Assembly: GCA_030616425.1 (NCBI GenBank)
Contig: JAUWXJ010000023.1
Span: 1-17,632 of the forward strand
Length of the DNA stretch: 17,632 nucleotides
Source: Desulfobacterales bacterium
Lineage (GTDB): Bacteria > Desulfobacterota > Desulfobacteria > Desulfobacterales > C00003060
Direction: 5' to 3'
Shown: in pieces, positions 1 to 8,550 of the stretch
How the letters are laid out: every line of letters starts with the position of its first letter
Numbering within the stretch: the first letter of the stretch is position 1
Notes under the pieces: model-generated
The model's database searches: none
What the model saw: only the letters and a program-made list of their open reading frames with translations
What the model was told of the DNA's origin: nothing
Program-made: the position numbers and the translations under genes

Positions 1-1
1 G

Positions 2-511
2 GCCTATCTGAGTGACCGCGACCGCAACAACACCATTGTGACCAACGGTTTTTCCAAGGGCTTTCGCATGTACACAAAGCGCATGGGCTTTGCCTTGCTT
101 CCCGAATCACTCATCATGCCCATGCGCATCATCCAGCAGCACACCCTGCTGACTGCTGATCCGGTGAACCAATACGGGGCCATCGAAGCCCTGAAAACCG
201 TGGACGCCGTCAAGGAGTTAAGGGACCTATACCGGCAACGGGCGGAATACACCTATGACGCGCTGCAGGGCACTGGTTGTGACCCCATCAAATCCGAAGG
301 TGCCTTCTACATTGCCATAGAATGTGGGGATTGGATCAAAAAGTACGGCATGGAGTCTTCCAAGGATCTGGCTCTGGACATAGTCAACAAGGTCTACGTG
401 GCAACCGTACCGGGCACTGACTTCGGCATGCCCACCTACCTGCGCTTGAGCTTCTGCAATTCGCGCCACAATGAAGCTATCGACCGCCTAAGGGACTACT
501 TCACCTCGTAA
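2..511 (+). CDS. PLP-dependent aminotransferase, class I/II, C-terminal part (partial)
   Basis: This is the 3' part of a fold-type I aminotransferase; the reading frame is open to the left edge, so the start lies outside the window. The pyridoxal-phosphate lysine is the AAG codon at 56-58 in the motif NGFSKGFRMYTKRMGF, which matches the SxSKxxxxxGxRxG signature of class I/II enzymes. Near the end, YLRLSFCNS carries the arginine (codon 443-445) that binds the substrate carboxylate. About 169 residues are visible, roughly the last 40% of a normal 390-400 residue enzyme. The substrate cannot be told from this part. The stop is only 13 bases before the radical SAM gene, so the two are probably cotranscribed and may act on the same metabolite or sugar; that link is inference. 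Confidence 0.9.
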   Translation, partial: AYLSDRDRNNTIVTNGFSKGFRMYTKRMGFALLPESLIMPMRIIQQHTLLTADPVNQYGAIEALKTVDAVKELRDLYRQRAEYTYDALQGTGCDPIKSEGAFYIAIECGDWIKKYGMESSKDLALDIVNKVYVATVPGTDFGMPTYLRLSFCNSRHNEAIDRLRDYFTS

Positions 512-524
512 GGCAGGCCTCTCC

Positions 525-2093
525 ATGCGCATCCAGTGTTTGAGCATCAATTCCGAAGACAACCTCTCGGGCGTGCCCAAATGGGAGTACTCCCTGGCCT
601 TTGCCTTCCTGCAGGCCTACTACATGCACTCCCCGTACTACGATACAACCGAGTTCATCCCCGCTGTCTACTATGAGGGAAGCTCGACCGACAGCATCGT
701 TAGGGATGTGCTCGAGCAGCATCCGGATCTGCTGGCCATCTCGTCATACATCTGGAACATCGAGAAGGTCGAGAAAATTGTCGAATCCCTGCGCCAGGCC
801 GCAAGTGGCATGGCCATTATCCTTGGGGGGCCCGAATTCGGTTCAGGTGGGGAGGCCTTCCTGGCGAACCACCCGAACGCAACGGCCCTGGTGGTGGGAG
901 AAGGGGAGATCACCTTTCGGGCATTTCTGGACTGCATGCACGAGTCCCGTATGGACGATACAAGCTTGGGTTCCATCAAGGGACTCGTCTTCCGGTCTCA
1001 GGCCGGCGAGGTGAGAACCAACGAACCTCGGCCGGTGAACAAGTACCTGGACAGCATTCCTTCCCCCTATCTCACCGGCGTTGTGCCCGTGGACATGCTC
1101 AAGGGAAAGCTGGTTGCCATCGAGACCCAGAGGGGCTGCGTCAACGATTGCGGCTACTGCAATTATCAGAAAGGAACCAAGGGGTTGCGCTTCTTCGATT
1201 TGGACCGAGTTCTGAAGGAGTTGGAGCTGATTCTGACACAGGAGCCCAAGCAGCTTTACCTCATGGACCCTACCTTCAATTCCAACCCCAATCGGGTCAA
1301 GGCAATCCTTGAGTGCATCGTCAGGTGCAACAACAAAACCGTGCTCAATGCGGAAATGCTGCCCGACATCCTGAATCATGAGGTCATCTCCCTGTCCAAG
1401 AAGGCGGGCATGCGCACCGTGGAGGTGGGGATCCAGAGCCTGAACCCCGAAGCCATTCGCATCATGAAGCGGTACCGCAATGAGGAGAGGCTTTTTCAGA
1501 ACATCCATTTGGCCGTGAAGGAAGGCCTCTACCTAATTCCTCAGATCATATATGGATTGCCGGGCGAGGACATGAAATCCTTTTTTGAGGGATTCGACAA
1601 GGTCTACGACCTGCCGACCCAGGAGTTCGACCTCCTACGCCTCCTGCTCCTGCCCCAAACCCGATATCGCTACGAAGCCTTGGAGCACGGCATTCGCTAC
1701 AAAAAGACAGCTCCTTACGAAATCATCGAGAGCAAGACCTTCTCGGCCGAGGATATCAATCACCTTGAGAAATTCCGCAAGCTCGTGCTCGCCACCCAGC
1801 CCATGAAGCTCGAGGTGGCCCGGTTCGACAACGATCTCGGGCTCAAGCATCACGAGGTTTTCGAGGAAGCCATGGAGTTAATCAGCTGGGAGAACGAGGA
1901 TTTCCAGTGGCCCATTCACACCTTGGCTGACAGGGACAACGCCATACAAGCCATTAATGTTTTCTACGACTTCTTCCTCCAGCGGATCGCCGGACATGAT
2001 GACAAATTCCTGAGAAAGAAACTGAAAAAATCAAAGAAAAGGGCTCAGTTCATGCTCGCCGCCCGGTACATGACCCTGCCCAAGGAGTCGTGA
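525..2093 (+). CDS. B12-binding-domain radical SAM protein
   Basis: A 522-residue radical SAM enzyme. The SAM [4Fe-4S] motif CxxxCxxC is C205, C209, C212 (GCVNDCGYC). The first 190 residues look like the cobalamin-binding-type Rossmann domain of this superfamily, with LGGPEFG at 100-106 and VVGEGE near 123-128. The classic DxHxxG motif that supplies the lower cobalt ligand is not visible, so B12 may be bound base-off without a protein ligand, or not at all. The region after the radical SAM barrel (about 380-520) is charged and resembles the C-terminal extensions of uncharacterised members (DUF4080-like). It starts 13 bases after the aminotransferase stop, with a purine-rich AAGGCAGG before the ATG. 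Enzymes of this class perform methylations and rearrangements; the substrate here is unknown. Confidence 0.88.
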   Translation: MRIQCLSINSEDNLSGVPKWEYSLAFAFLQAYYMHSPYYDTTEFIPAVYYEGSSTDSIVRDVLEQHPDLLAISSYIWNIEKVEKIVESLRQAASGMAIILGGPEFGSGGEAFLANHPNATALVVGEGEITFRAFLDCMHESRMDDTSLGSIKGLVFRSQAGEVRTNEPRPVNKYLDSIPSPYLTGVVPVDMLKGKLVAIETQRGCVNDCGYCNYQKGTKGLRFFDLDRVLKELELILTQEPKQLYLMDPTFNSNPNRVKAILECIVRCNNKTVLNAEMLPDILNHEVISLSKKAGMRTVEVGIQSLNPEAIRIMKRYRNEERLFQNIHLAVKEGLYLIPQIIYGLPGEDMKSFFEGFDKVYDLPTQEFDLLRLLLLPQTRYRYEALEHGIRYKKTAPYEIIESKTFSAEDINHLEKFRKLVLATQPMKLEVARFDNDLGLKHHEVFEEAMELISWENEDFQWPIHTLADRDNAIQAINVFYDFFLQRIAGHDDKFLRKKLKKSKKRAQFMLAARYMTLPKES

Positions 2094-2659
2094 CTGGCTC
2101 GCGTCGCCAACCCCAAACCCCTTGTCCGGTCCGGAACATGCTCAGGCTCGGGAATCTCTTTCCGGCTCGCAGGAACAGCCGCCACGAGACCTTTGAAATA
2201 ATGCAACACACCTCCGATTTTAGGGTTTAAGTTAAATTTTGATGGAAAATATCAGTTTGGAGCTTATTAAGTCATCTTGAAACCGATCAAAATATCACAA
2301 AGGAGGCAAATTTTATATCCCAACCGGGCTGTATTTTTATTGATTTGCCCGTTTTCTGAGATCTGGGCGCACTTCTCCTATGAGACTATGTAAACCCCGA
2401 AGTTGCCCAAGTTATGAAGAACATCGTCCCACAAGGTCTCTCGGAATTTGAGGAGATTTAATAAGTCGGAGGTAATTGGGTTCGAGAGCGTGGCCGAGGA
2501 GAGTTTGATCTACGGTGTAGGTGAAATTGGAATCGGACAGGAAAAAGTCTGAGGATTTAGATAGAGGTATGGTGTGTGAGAGGATTGAGAAATATGGCAA
2601 GATACAAGCCGGATGCCCTGCTTACCGAGGACGATGCAAGGGATGTTTTGAACCGCAAC

Positions 2660-2701
2660 AGCGAGCGCATTCCCCGCAGCTTGCTGCGGGGTTAGCGAGC
2701 G
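2660..2701. repeat. Perfect 9-bp hairpin flanked by direct repeats
   Basis: CCCCGCAGC (2672-2680) and GCTGCGGGG (2683-2691) form a perfect stem with a 2-base spacer. The octamer AGCGAGCG lies on both sides (2660-2667 and 2694-2701). No T-run follows, so it is not a standard terminator. The form recalls REP-type hairpins mobilised by Y1 (RAYT) transposases, but no such transposase is in the window. Confidence 0.6.
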
Positions 2702-2731
2702 AATATAAAAATGGTTAACTTCCTTACGGTC

Positions 2732-2788
2732 GAAGATTCCCTGCAGGTTCTGCCTGACGGCAGTGCTTCGCGGGCTGCAGGGTTCTTC
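2732..2788. repeat. Long interrupted hairpin
   Basis: GAAGA-TT-CCCTGCAG (2732-2746) pairs with CTGCAGGG-TT-CTTC (2775-2788). Inside it, CTGCC (2750-2754) and GGCAG (2759-2763) form a second stem with a TGAC loop. The two nested stems are seen directly. Its role is unknown; with the hairpin 40 bases upstream it could be a REP-like element or a structured RNA. Confidence 0.55.
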
Positions 2789-2961
2789 AATCTGGCTGAA
2801 AGGCTAATAAAAGTTATGTCGGAGAAGCAGTTATGAAGAAACAGAGAATGTGACCTGGGTTGAGCGGTTCAACGTTCACGGTTTCCGGTTGAAGAGCCCT
2901 AGCTGGCTGTTAGCAAAAGGATGACGCGTCAATAAAGAAAGTTCACCGTTCAAAGTTCATA

Positions 2962-3030
2962 GGTTCAAAGGTTGTCAACCCTGAACCCTGAACCCTGAAC
3001 CCTTGTAAAGTAGATTATAACCTTTGAACC
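2962..3030. repeat. Heptad tandem repeat inside a 12-bp inverted repeat
   Basis: Four head-to-tail heptads AACCCTG, AACCCTG, AACCCTG, AACCCTT occupy 2977-3004. They sit between the perfect inverted repeat GGTTCAAAGGTT (2962-2973) and AACCTTTGAACC (3019-3030). Looser GTTCA-type repeats extend upstream to about 2868. The heptad tract may vary in copy number. No coding function is seen. Confidence 0.7.
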
Positions 3031-3036
3031 GTGAAC

Positions 3037-3094
3037 CCCTGGCCCAGACCGGGACTACCGGCTTGGTAGCTTAGACTAAGCTGAAGCGCCAGGG
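3037..3094. repeat. Nested dyad symmetries before the ABC exporter
   Basis: CCCTGGC (3037-3043) and GCCAGGG (3088-3094) can form an outer stem. Inside are CTACC/GGTAG (3055-3069) and the palindrome AGCTTAG-A-CTAAGCT (3068-3082). The two inner structures overlap, so they are mutually exclusive. The group ends about 50 bases before the exporter start and could act as a leader structure or be part of a mobile repeat; there is no direct evidence for either. Confidence 0.45.
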
Positions 3095-3147
3095 CGGGCC
3101 TGAACCTGGAACCGATCACTTTAGTTGAAAGATGTGCTTGATATTGC

Positions 3148-4977
3148 ATGAAACCTAAGGAAATCATTTCTAATATATTTAATTTGACCAGGGACAATGG
3201 CAAGCTTTGCGCTGTTCTTTTTTCGGTTTTACTGGCAGGAGCAGTGTTCGAAGGTATTGGGATAGGAATTATTTTACCCCTGTTCGATTTCATCCAAAAT
3301 AGCGACGCAGTTCATAAGTACAGAAATGTCTTGGCTTATGCTCATTTAGAACATGCAAATAGGAGTACTATAGTGCTGGTTTTGGGATTCGTGATTGCAG
3401 CGGTATTCCTGGCAAAAAACATTTTGGTTGTATTTAAGAAATGGTTAATGATCTATTTTCTCAATCGTGTAAGAATTCAGTGGCAGGGAAAGATTTTTGA
3501 CAACTACTTGAGTAACCCCTATCAGTTTTTTGTTATCAATGACCATGGTATCCTTATCCAGAAGTTATTAGAGGAGACCAGAAATGCGGCAGCAGCAATA
3601 AAGTTAATCATTGAGGTCTGTTCAAGTCTTTTTATCGGACTATTTATATACATAGTGTTGCTTATTGCCTCTTACAAGACGACGATGCTTTTGACAGGCT
3701 TTACAGTACTAGTTGGTATCGTATCCTATTATCTCAGCAAAAAGAAGTTCTATTTGGCGGGAGTCAAGATAATGAAGTTAGATCAGATGTCATATTCTGT
3801 TGCATCACAGACAATAGCCGGCATACGGCAAGTGAAGGCTTTTGCTGTAGAGAAGTTTTTCAGTGAACTGTTTAGGAAAAAAATCAGCGGTCTTGTCAAG
3901 TTGAGAGTGAAGTACGCAACTTTAAATAGTTTGCCTCTGCCATGCTTAGAAACTTTTGTAGTGCTTGGAATTTCGACCTTTATTGTGGTTATTGCTTCTT
4001 CGGGAGATTTGAGCCGCTTCCAGAAGTTGATACCAGCCATGGCGGTTTTTGTGGCAGCCATATATAGGTTGATGCCGCTTGTATCCAATACGTCTTCGTA
4101 TATAATGAGCATAGGTCAATACTTACCTTCAATAAACGTCGTCGCTGGACTGGTTCATGATCCCATTACTCCTAACAGCTCCCTGCCGCAGTTTACGAAT
4201 GTCAGTGATGCCATTGACTTCGGAAAGGTATCGTTTGCCTATCCTGGGAGCGAGAAGAAGGTTTTAGATGAGGTTTCGGCTAATTTCAAAAAAGGGTCTT
4301 TTACTGCTATAGTAGGACCGTCAGGAGCAGGAAAATCAACCTTGGTAGAGCTGTTAATCAGATTTTATAGGCCGGTTGGCGGTGATGTGGCTGTTGATGG
4401 AAGGAACGTTGAAGATTATGATGTGTCATCCTGGCGTAAAAAGATTGGGTTTGTGAGTCAGGACACCTTCATATTCAATGGAACAATAAAAGAGAATATA
4501 GCTTTCGCAACTGATAATTTTGATTTAGAACGTATTGAGTCGGCTGCAAAGCTCGCAAACGCACATGAGTTCATTGTTGATTTACCCCATGGCTATGATA
4601 CAGAAGTTGGGGAAAGGGGACTTAAGCTTTCCGGGGGACAAAGGCAGCGAATTGCGATTGCCAGGGCACTGTATCGAGACCCTGAGATCATGATATTCGA
4701 TGAAGCGACAAGTTCGCTTGATACGAGATCTGAAAAAGAGGTTCAAGAAGCTATTGAAAACCTTGGCAAGAAAAAAACTCTTATTGTTATTGCACATCGT
4801 TTGTCAACGGTTGTTAATGCTGACAAGATCTATGTGCTACAAGATGGAAGGATCGTCGAAGAAGGGAGCCACCGTGCATTGCTTGAAAAGAGGGGAGTAT
4901 ACTGGGACCTATGTAAGGAGCAGGATCTATTGCTAGACACGACAGGCCCCCATAAGGATAGACGGGACCGGCCTTAG
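3148..4977 (+). CDS. MsbA/PglK-like ABC exporter (fused permease and ATPase)
   Basis: A 609-residue half-transporter with a membrane domain and a C-terminal ATPase, the usual size for MsbA-type lipid and lipid-linked glycan flippases. About six hydrophobic segments lie in residues 20-316. The ATPase has Walker A GPSGAGKST (390-398, K396), a Q-loop FVSQDTF, signature LSGGQ (494-498), Walker B ending D518-E519 and H-loop His550, so it should be active as a homodimer in the inner membrane. Its place beside a sugar operon suggests export of a lipid-linked glycan or glycolipid; drug export is less likely. It is AT-richer than the genes after it and may have a separate origin. The ribosome site is weak (GAAAG), and no clear promoter is visible. 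Confidence 0.92.
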   Translation: MKPKEIISNIFNLTRDNGKLCAVLFSVLLAGAVFEGIGIGIILPLFDFIQNSDAVHKYRNVLAYAHLEHANRSTIVLVLGFVIAAVFLAKNILVVFKKWLMIYFLNRVRIQWQGKIFDNYLSNPYQFFVINDHGILIQKLLEETRNAAAAIKLIIEVCSSLFIGLFIYIVLLIASYKTTMLLTGFTVLVGIVSYYLSKKKFYLAGVKIMKLDQMSYSVASQTIAGIRQVKAFAVEKFFSELFRKKISGLVKLRVKYATLNSLPLPCLETFVVLGISTFIVVIASSGDLSRFQKLIPAMAVFVAAIYRLMPLVSNTSSYIMSIGQYLPSINVVAGLVHDPITPNSSLPQFTNVSDAIDFGKVSFAYPGSEKKVLDEVSANFKKGSFTAIVGPSGAGKSTLVELLIRFYRPVGGDVAVDGRNVEDYDVSSWRKKIGFVSQDTFIFNGTIKENIAFATDNFDLERIESAAKLANAHEFIVDLPHGYDTEVGERGLKLSGGQRQRIAIARALYRDPEIMIFDEATSSLDTRSEKEVQEAIENLGKKKTLIVIAHRLSTVVNADKIYVLQDGRIVEEGSHRALLEKRGVYWDLCKEQDLLLDTTGPHKDRRDRP

Positions 4978-4986
4978 GCACGTGTC
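4936..4986 (+). other. Possible intercistronic stem-loop
   Basis: GACACG (4936-4941) pairs with CGTGTC (4981-4986), and inside it AGGCC pairs with GGCCT. The structure covers the exporter's stop codon. There is no T-run, so it is more likely a processing or partial-attenuation element than a terminator, if it is used at all. Confidence 0.3.
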
Positions 4987-5006
4987 CCTACTTCTTCTTG
5001 AAAATC

Positions 5007-5022
5007 GAAGGTTTTGGTCATG
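5007..5022 (+). promoter_or_regulatory. Ribosome binding site that decides the aldolase start
   Basis: GAAGG at 5007-5011 is 8 bases before ATG 5020 but only 2 bases before the in-frame TTG 5014. The spacing favours the ATG. Confidence 0.6.
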
Positions 5023-6771
5023 AACGGAGAGCGGGCAATACAGATTTTTGATTGTACTATCCGTGACGGCGGATACGTAAATAACTGGCACTTTAGCAAA
5101 GAGATAGTCAGAGAGGTTTACAGGGCTCTTTCGAAAGCCGGTGTCGACTTTGTAGAGCTTGGCTTTAGAAGCACGGATAAATATTTCGATCCCCAGGAAT
5201 ACGGGCCCTGGAGGTTTTCCACTGAGGAGGATCTTCTGGAGGTCACAAGCAACATCCGCGGTGCAAAGATTGCCATTATGGGGGACTTTGGCAAGATCGA
5301 CCTAGACGACCTGCCGACCAAGAAAAACTCCTGCATCGACTTGGTCCGCGTGGCCGTGCACAAAAACAAAGTCTTCAAGGCGATCGATCTTCTTGAAGAT
5401 ATCAAGGCTCGGGGATACCTCACCTCCCTTCAGTGCATGGGCTACAGTTGCTACACCGATGGGGAAAAACGTGATTTGATAGACGCACTCAAAAAGACGA
5501 ACCTTGATTACGTCTATGTCGCGGACAGCTACGGATCTATCTTCCCCTTCCACATAAAAGAGCTTTTCGAGCCGTTTCTGGAACTCGGACAGATCAAGGT
5601 GGGCTTCCATCCCCACAACAACACCCAGATGGCCTTTGCCAACACGCTGGAGGCTATCCGTGTGGGGGTTGATATTGTGGACGCCTCCATTTACGGTATT
5701 GGGCGGGGCGCTGGAAACCTGCCCACAGAGATTTTGGTTTCCTATCTCCTTGTCCAGGGCGACGACAAATACAATGTCATTCCCGTGCTCAATTGCATTG
5801 AGCGGTACTTCTTGGATTTAATGAAGGAGAACCCTTGGGGTTACCAGCTTCCTTACATGATTTCCGGCATATTCAACTCTCATCCCAACTATTCCAAGGA
5901 TCTTTTGAGGCGGAAGGAATACAGTATGGAAGACATCTGGAAAGCCCTGGAGTGTGTTCGTGAGCTAAATCCTGTGGGGTTCAACGGCAAGGTCGTTGAT
6001 GACCTCATAATGCATGGTTTCATAATGACACCAAGCGATAAGAAGTTCCGCGTGTCGGCCCGGGACGCGGAGAGGGACGACTCCGTCCCGACTATGCCAG
6101 CATCATACGTCGACCGTCACCGAGACAGGGAGTTCCTTGTTCTGGCCAACGGCCCGACTCTCAAGGCGCATAAATCTGAAATCGATCTCTTTATCCAAAA
6201 GTACAATCCTGTAGTCCTTGGCGCAAATTTTTTGGACGGTCTCTACGTACCCGACTATCATGCCTTCAACAACAAGAAGCGGTTCATTTCATACGCGGAT
6301 ACGGTTAGCCTGGAGTCCAAATTTCTAATAGGTATTAATATTGCATCCGACATGATTGCTGATTACGTCACTCGGGACTATGAACTTCTGGTCTTCAGGG
6401 ACATCTTGGATGCTGATTTCGATATTAAGGACGGTATAGTCATGACTAGTTGCCGGACTATTTCCGTGCTGCTCGTGGGAGTGGCCGTGGCCATGGGTGC
6501 CAAGCGGGTGTTTGTGGCAGGGATGGACGGATATCTGAACAAGAACTCGGTAAACGGCACGCTTTTTTATGAGGAGAAATTCGACCCCAGTGAGCATGAA
6601 CTGAATGTGGAGCGCCACAGGTGGAATGAAAGGTTCCTCTACCAGATCGACGAGTACATAAGGAAAAACGGCGGTGAGGGTGTTCATATACTCACCCCTA
6701 CGGGCCACTCCGCTTTTTACAAAAGTATAGGCAATTACATACCCCCTCGCGAGATGTTGCAAAATGGGTAG
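5020..6771 (+). CDS. HMGL/DRE-TIM aldolase fused to a GT42/DUF115-like domain
   Basis: A 583-residue two-domain protein. Residues 1-300 are an HMGL-like (DRE-TIM) barrel related to 4-hydroxy-2-oxovalerate aldolase MhpE: FDCTIRDGG (10-18, with R15-D16), metal ligands H197 and H199 in GFHPHNNTQ, and the GIGRGAGNLPTE loop. Residues about 370-583 form a Rossmann-type domain: FLVLANGPTLK at its start, a central SCRTISVLLVGVAVAMGAKR and VFVAGMDGY, and TPTGHSAF (H563). This order resembles the CST-II/GT42 sialyltransferases and the DUF115/MptE-like family. The ATG at 5020 is chosen because GAAGG (5007-5011) lies 8 bases before it; the in-frame TTG at 5014 is too close. It is first in a six-gene operon and may make and transfer a keto-acid sugar, which is inference. 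Confidence 0.85.
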   Translation: MNGERAIQIFDCTIRDGGYVNNWHFSKEIVREVYRALSKAGVDFVELGFRSTDKYFDPQEYGPWRFSTEEDLLEVTSNIRGAKIAIMGDFGKIDLDDLPTKKNSCIDLVRVAVHKNKVFKAIDLLEDIKARGYLTSLQCMGYSCYTDGEKRDLIDALKKTNLDYVYVADSYGSIFPFHIKELFEPFLELGQIKVGFHPHNNTQMAFANTLEAIRVGVDIVDASIYGIGRGAGNLPTEILVSYLLVQGDDKYNVIPVLNCIERYFLDLMKENPWGYQLPYMISGIFNSHPNYSKDLLRRKEYSMEDIWKALECVRELNPVGFNGKVVDDLIMHGFIMTPSDKKFRVSARDAERDDSVPTMPASYVDRHRDREFLVLANGPTLKAHKSEIDLFIQKYNPVVLGANFLDGLYVPDYHAFNNKKRFISYADTVSLESKFLIGINIASDMIADYVTRDYELLVFRDILDADFDIKDGIVMTSCRTISVLLVGVAVAMGAKRVFVAGMDGYLNKNSVNGTLFYEEKFDPSEHELNVERHRWNERFLYQIDEYIRKNGGEGVHILTPTGHSAFYKSIGNYIPPREMLQNG

Positions 6772-7774
6772 GTTCGGAGAGCTAAGAGATATCCTGGACA
6801 AAGGGAGGTATTTCAAGGTCGTCTGTGGCGCTGGCAACGAAGATCCGGAGGAAGTGTACTGTTTGAGTTTGGTCTATACGCTCGCTGGAGCGCTTGGAAT
6901 CGATGTCTCGGCCAACGTGGACGTGGTCCGTGCCAGCATGCGTGGCATTGACAGAGCATACGAAATCGCTCCATTGCTTGGGGCTGAAATCAAAACAAGG
7001 CCTTTTGTCAATGTGAGCGTGGGGCTCAAAGGTGATCCTCACGTTCGCAAGGCGCGCATCATTGAGGAACATTGCACAAATTGCGGCATCTGTGTCGAGC
7101 AGTGTGAACAAAGGGCTATTGAGGAAGCCCCAATTCTGGTCATTGCCCACCGGTGTATCGGTTGCGGTGAGTGTGCTGAGGTTTGCGAGTTCGAGGCTGT
7201 GGAGTTTTACACCAACAAAGTGTACTTCTACGACATTTTGCCCAAGTGCATCGAGTCTGGGGCCGAGAACTTGGAGTTGCACGCGATAATTGCCGACGAC
7301 GAAGCAGTCATGCGCGATTGGAAGATTGTAGCGGATACCTTGCCGGACCAGTTCATCAGCATGTGTTTGGATCGTTCACAGCTTTCTGACACCCGCCTGA
7401 TCGGGCGTATAAGGCAGGCGAGGGAGATTGCTGGAGATCGGCTGATCATTCAAGCTGACGGTGCGCCCATGAGCGGGGGCTCCGACGACTTCAACACCAC
7501 TTTACAGGCCATGGCTACAGCGGATGTGGTCCTGAAAGGAGGTATTCCCCTGAAGGTTTTGCTCTCTGGCGGCACTAACAGCAAAACCGGTGAACTGGCA
7601 AAGCTCTGCGGGCTGACAGTCAACGGTATTTCAGTCGGCACCTACGCGAGAAAATTGGTGAGGGAGGAGATTTCTTCCCCTAGCTTTGAGTCAGACATGG
7701 ACGTCATTGCAAGGGCCATGAACAAAGCCAAGTGGCTTGTGTACGAGAATCTAAAGCATATCACACGGGACTAG
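6764..7774 (+). CDS. LdpA-like 2[4Fe-4S] protein
   Basis: A 336-residue protein. The first 100 residues (GRYFKVVCGAGNEDPEEV, then LVYTLAGALGIDVSANVDVV) match the opening of LdpA, the cyanobacterial Fe-S protein that links redox state to the clock. Two ferredoxin motifs follow: C104-C107-C110-C114 and C131-C134-C137-C141, each CxxCxxCxxxC. The C-terminal part (160-336) looks like a TIM-barrel-type domain with QADGAPMSGG, again as in LdpA. There are no membrane segments, so it is probably cytoplasmic. It overlaps the aldolase stop by 8 bases and ends 1 base before the HAD gene, so it is translated as part of the operon. A clock role is unlikely here; a redox step on a keto-acid or sugar intermediate, or electron delivery, is possible but unproven. 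Confidence 0.82.
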   Translation: MGRFGELRDILDKGRYFKVVCGAGNEDPEEVYCLSLVYTLAGALGIDVSANVDVVRASMRGIDRAYEIAPLLGAEIKTRPFVNVSVGLKGDPHVRKARIIEEHCTNCGICVEQCEQRAIEEAPILVIAHRCIGCGECAEVCEFEAVEFYTNKVYFYDILPKCIESGAENLELHAIIADDEAVMRDWKIVADTLPDQFISMCLDRSQLSDTRLIGRIRQAREIAGDRLIIQADGAPMSGGSDDFNTTLQAMATADVVLKGGIPLKVLLSGGTNSKTGELAKLCGLTVNGISVGTYARKLVREEISSPSFESDMDVIARAMNKAKWLVYENLKHITRD

Positions 7775-7775
7775 T

Positions 7776-8537
7776 ATGGCAGCGGATATCCGGGTTAATA
7801 ATAAGGTAATTTCAAACGTTGAACTTGCCGTCTTCGACAAGGACGGAACACTTATCGACGTTCACGTCTACTGGGCCAACATGGTCAGGTTCAGGGCGGA
7901 GATCATCTGCGAACGCTTGGGCCTGGGCCGGGCCGAGAAGGAAGGGACCATGGACAGCATGGGCGTGGACGTGGAACGAATGCGCATCAAACCCGTGGGC
8001 CCGGTAGGCCTCAAGAAAAGGGAGATCGTGCTGCAGGCGGGCTTGGACTATCTCATGTCCATCGGCCTTCCTGACCAGGCCGACGTTTTTCGGGAGGCCT
8101 TTGAAGAGGTTGACGAAGTCTCGCTCCGTCAGTTCGACAAAATTATTCGGCCAATTGACGGGCTCTACCCACTGGTGGAGGGGCTGAAGGCGAACGGCTG
8201 CAAGATTGCCCTGGCGACCACCGACAGGAGCGACAGGGCTGCGCTGGCCATGAAACATCTGGGAATTTCGGACGCCATGGACTTTATTGCCGGAGCGGAC
8301 ATGATCAAAAACCCCAAGCCGGCGCGTGGAATCATCGACCTGATTTCCGAGAGGCTTGGCGTCCCAGTGGACCGTTCCGTGATGGTGGGCGACTCAGCCT
8401 TGGACGTGCAGACAGGCCTAAATGCCGGGTGCCTGGCCTCCATTGGCGTCGAAAGCGGACTCACTCCACGTGAGGAGCTTTTGGCACTCACCCCCTATGT
8501 TGTTTCGGACATTTCCTGCATAACCGTCAGACTGTGA
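7776..8537 (+). CDS. HAD-family phosphatase (phosphoglycolate-phosphatase type)
   Basis: A 253-residue haloacid dehalogenase phosphatase with all four motifs: VFDKDGTL with nucleophile D21 and acid D23; T148-T149 in LATTDRS; K181 in NPKP; and D206 with D210 in VGDSALD. The helical insert between motifs I and II (about 30-130) is the C1 cap of the Gph/PGMB group. This differs from KdsC, the usual KDO-8-phosphate phosphatase, which has no cap and works as a tetramer. It starts 1 base after the LdpA-like gene, so translation is probably coupled. In this operon it may remove phosphate from the sugar acid before CMP activation; that substrate is inferred from order only. Confidence 0.88.
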   Translation: MAADIRVNNKVISNVELAVFDKDGTLIDVHVYWANMVRFRAEIICERLGLGRAEKEGTMDSMGVDVERMRIKPVGPVGLKKREIVLQAGLDYLMSIGLPDQADVFREAFEEVDEVSLRQFDKIIRPIDGLYPLVEGLKANGCKIALATTDRSDRAALAMKHLGISDAMDFIAGADMIKNPKPARGIIDLISERLGVPVDRSVMVGDSALDVQTGLNAGCLASIGVESGLTPREELLALTPYVVSDISCITVRL

Positions 8538-8550
8538 GACAGGTGAAGCC

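Larger units (their letters stand above)
2094..3147 (+). other. Gene-poor region with hairpins and repeats
   Basis: About 1 kb between the radical SAM gene and the ABC exporter has no convincing gene. It changes from GC-rich (2094-2200) to AT-rich (2200-2560) and then to a repeat-rich stretch (2650-3100). Small open frames exist, for instance a 33-codon frame from ATG 2594 to TAG 2695 that starts MARYKPDALLTEDDARDVLN and runs into a hairpin, but none has recognisable domains. It may be the remains of a gene cut by insertion, or a landing site for mobile repeats. The hairpins and heptads are listed separately. Confidence 0.6.

Noticed and set aside
843..1508. 221-codon open frame on the - strand
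   Set aside because: It lies wholly inside the radical SAM gene, has no domain, and is a shadow of its codon bias.
2412..2600. 62-codon frame on the - strand
   Set aside because: No motif, no ribosome site and odd composition; probably chance.
2672..2691. Terminator
   Set aside because: The stem is strong but no T-run follows on either strand.
2977..3004. CRISPR array
   Set aside because: The repeats are 7 bases and head to tail with no spacers.
7812..8258. 148-codon frame on the - strand
   Set aside because: Shadow of the HAD phosphatase, His-rich as expected from its reverse strand.
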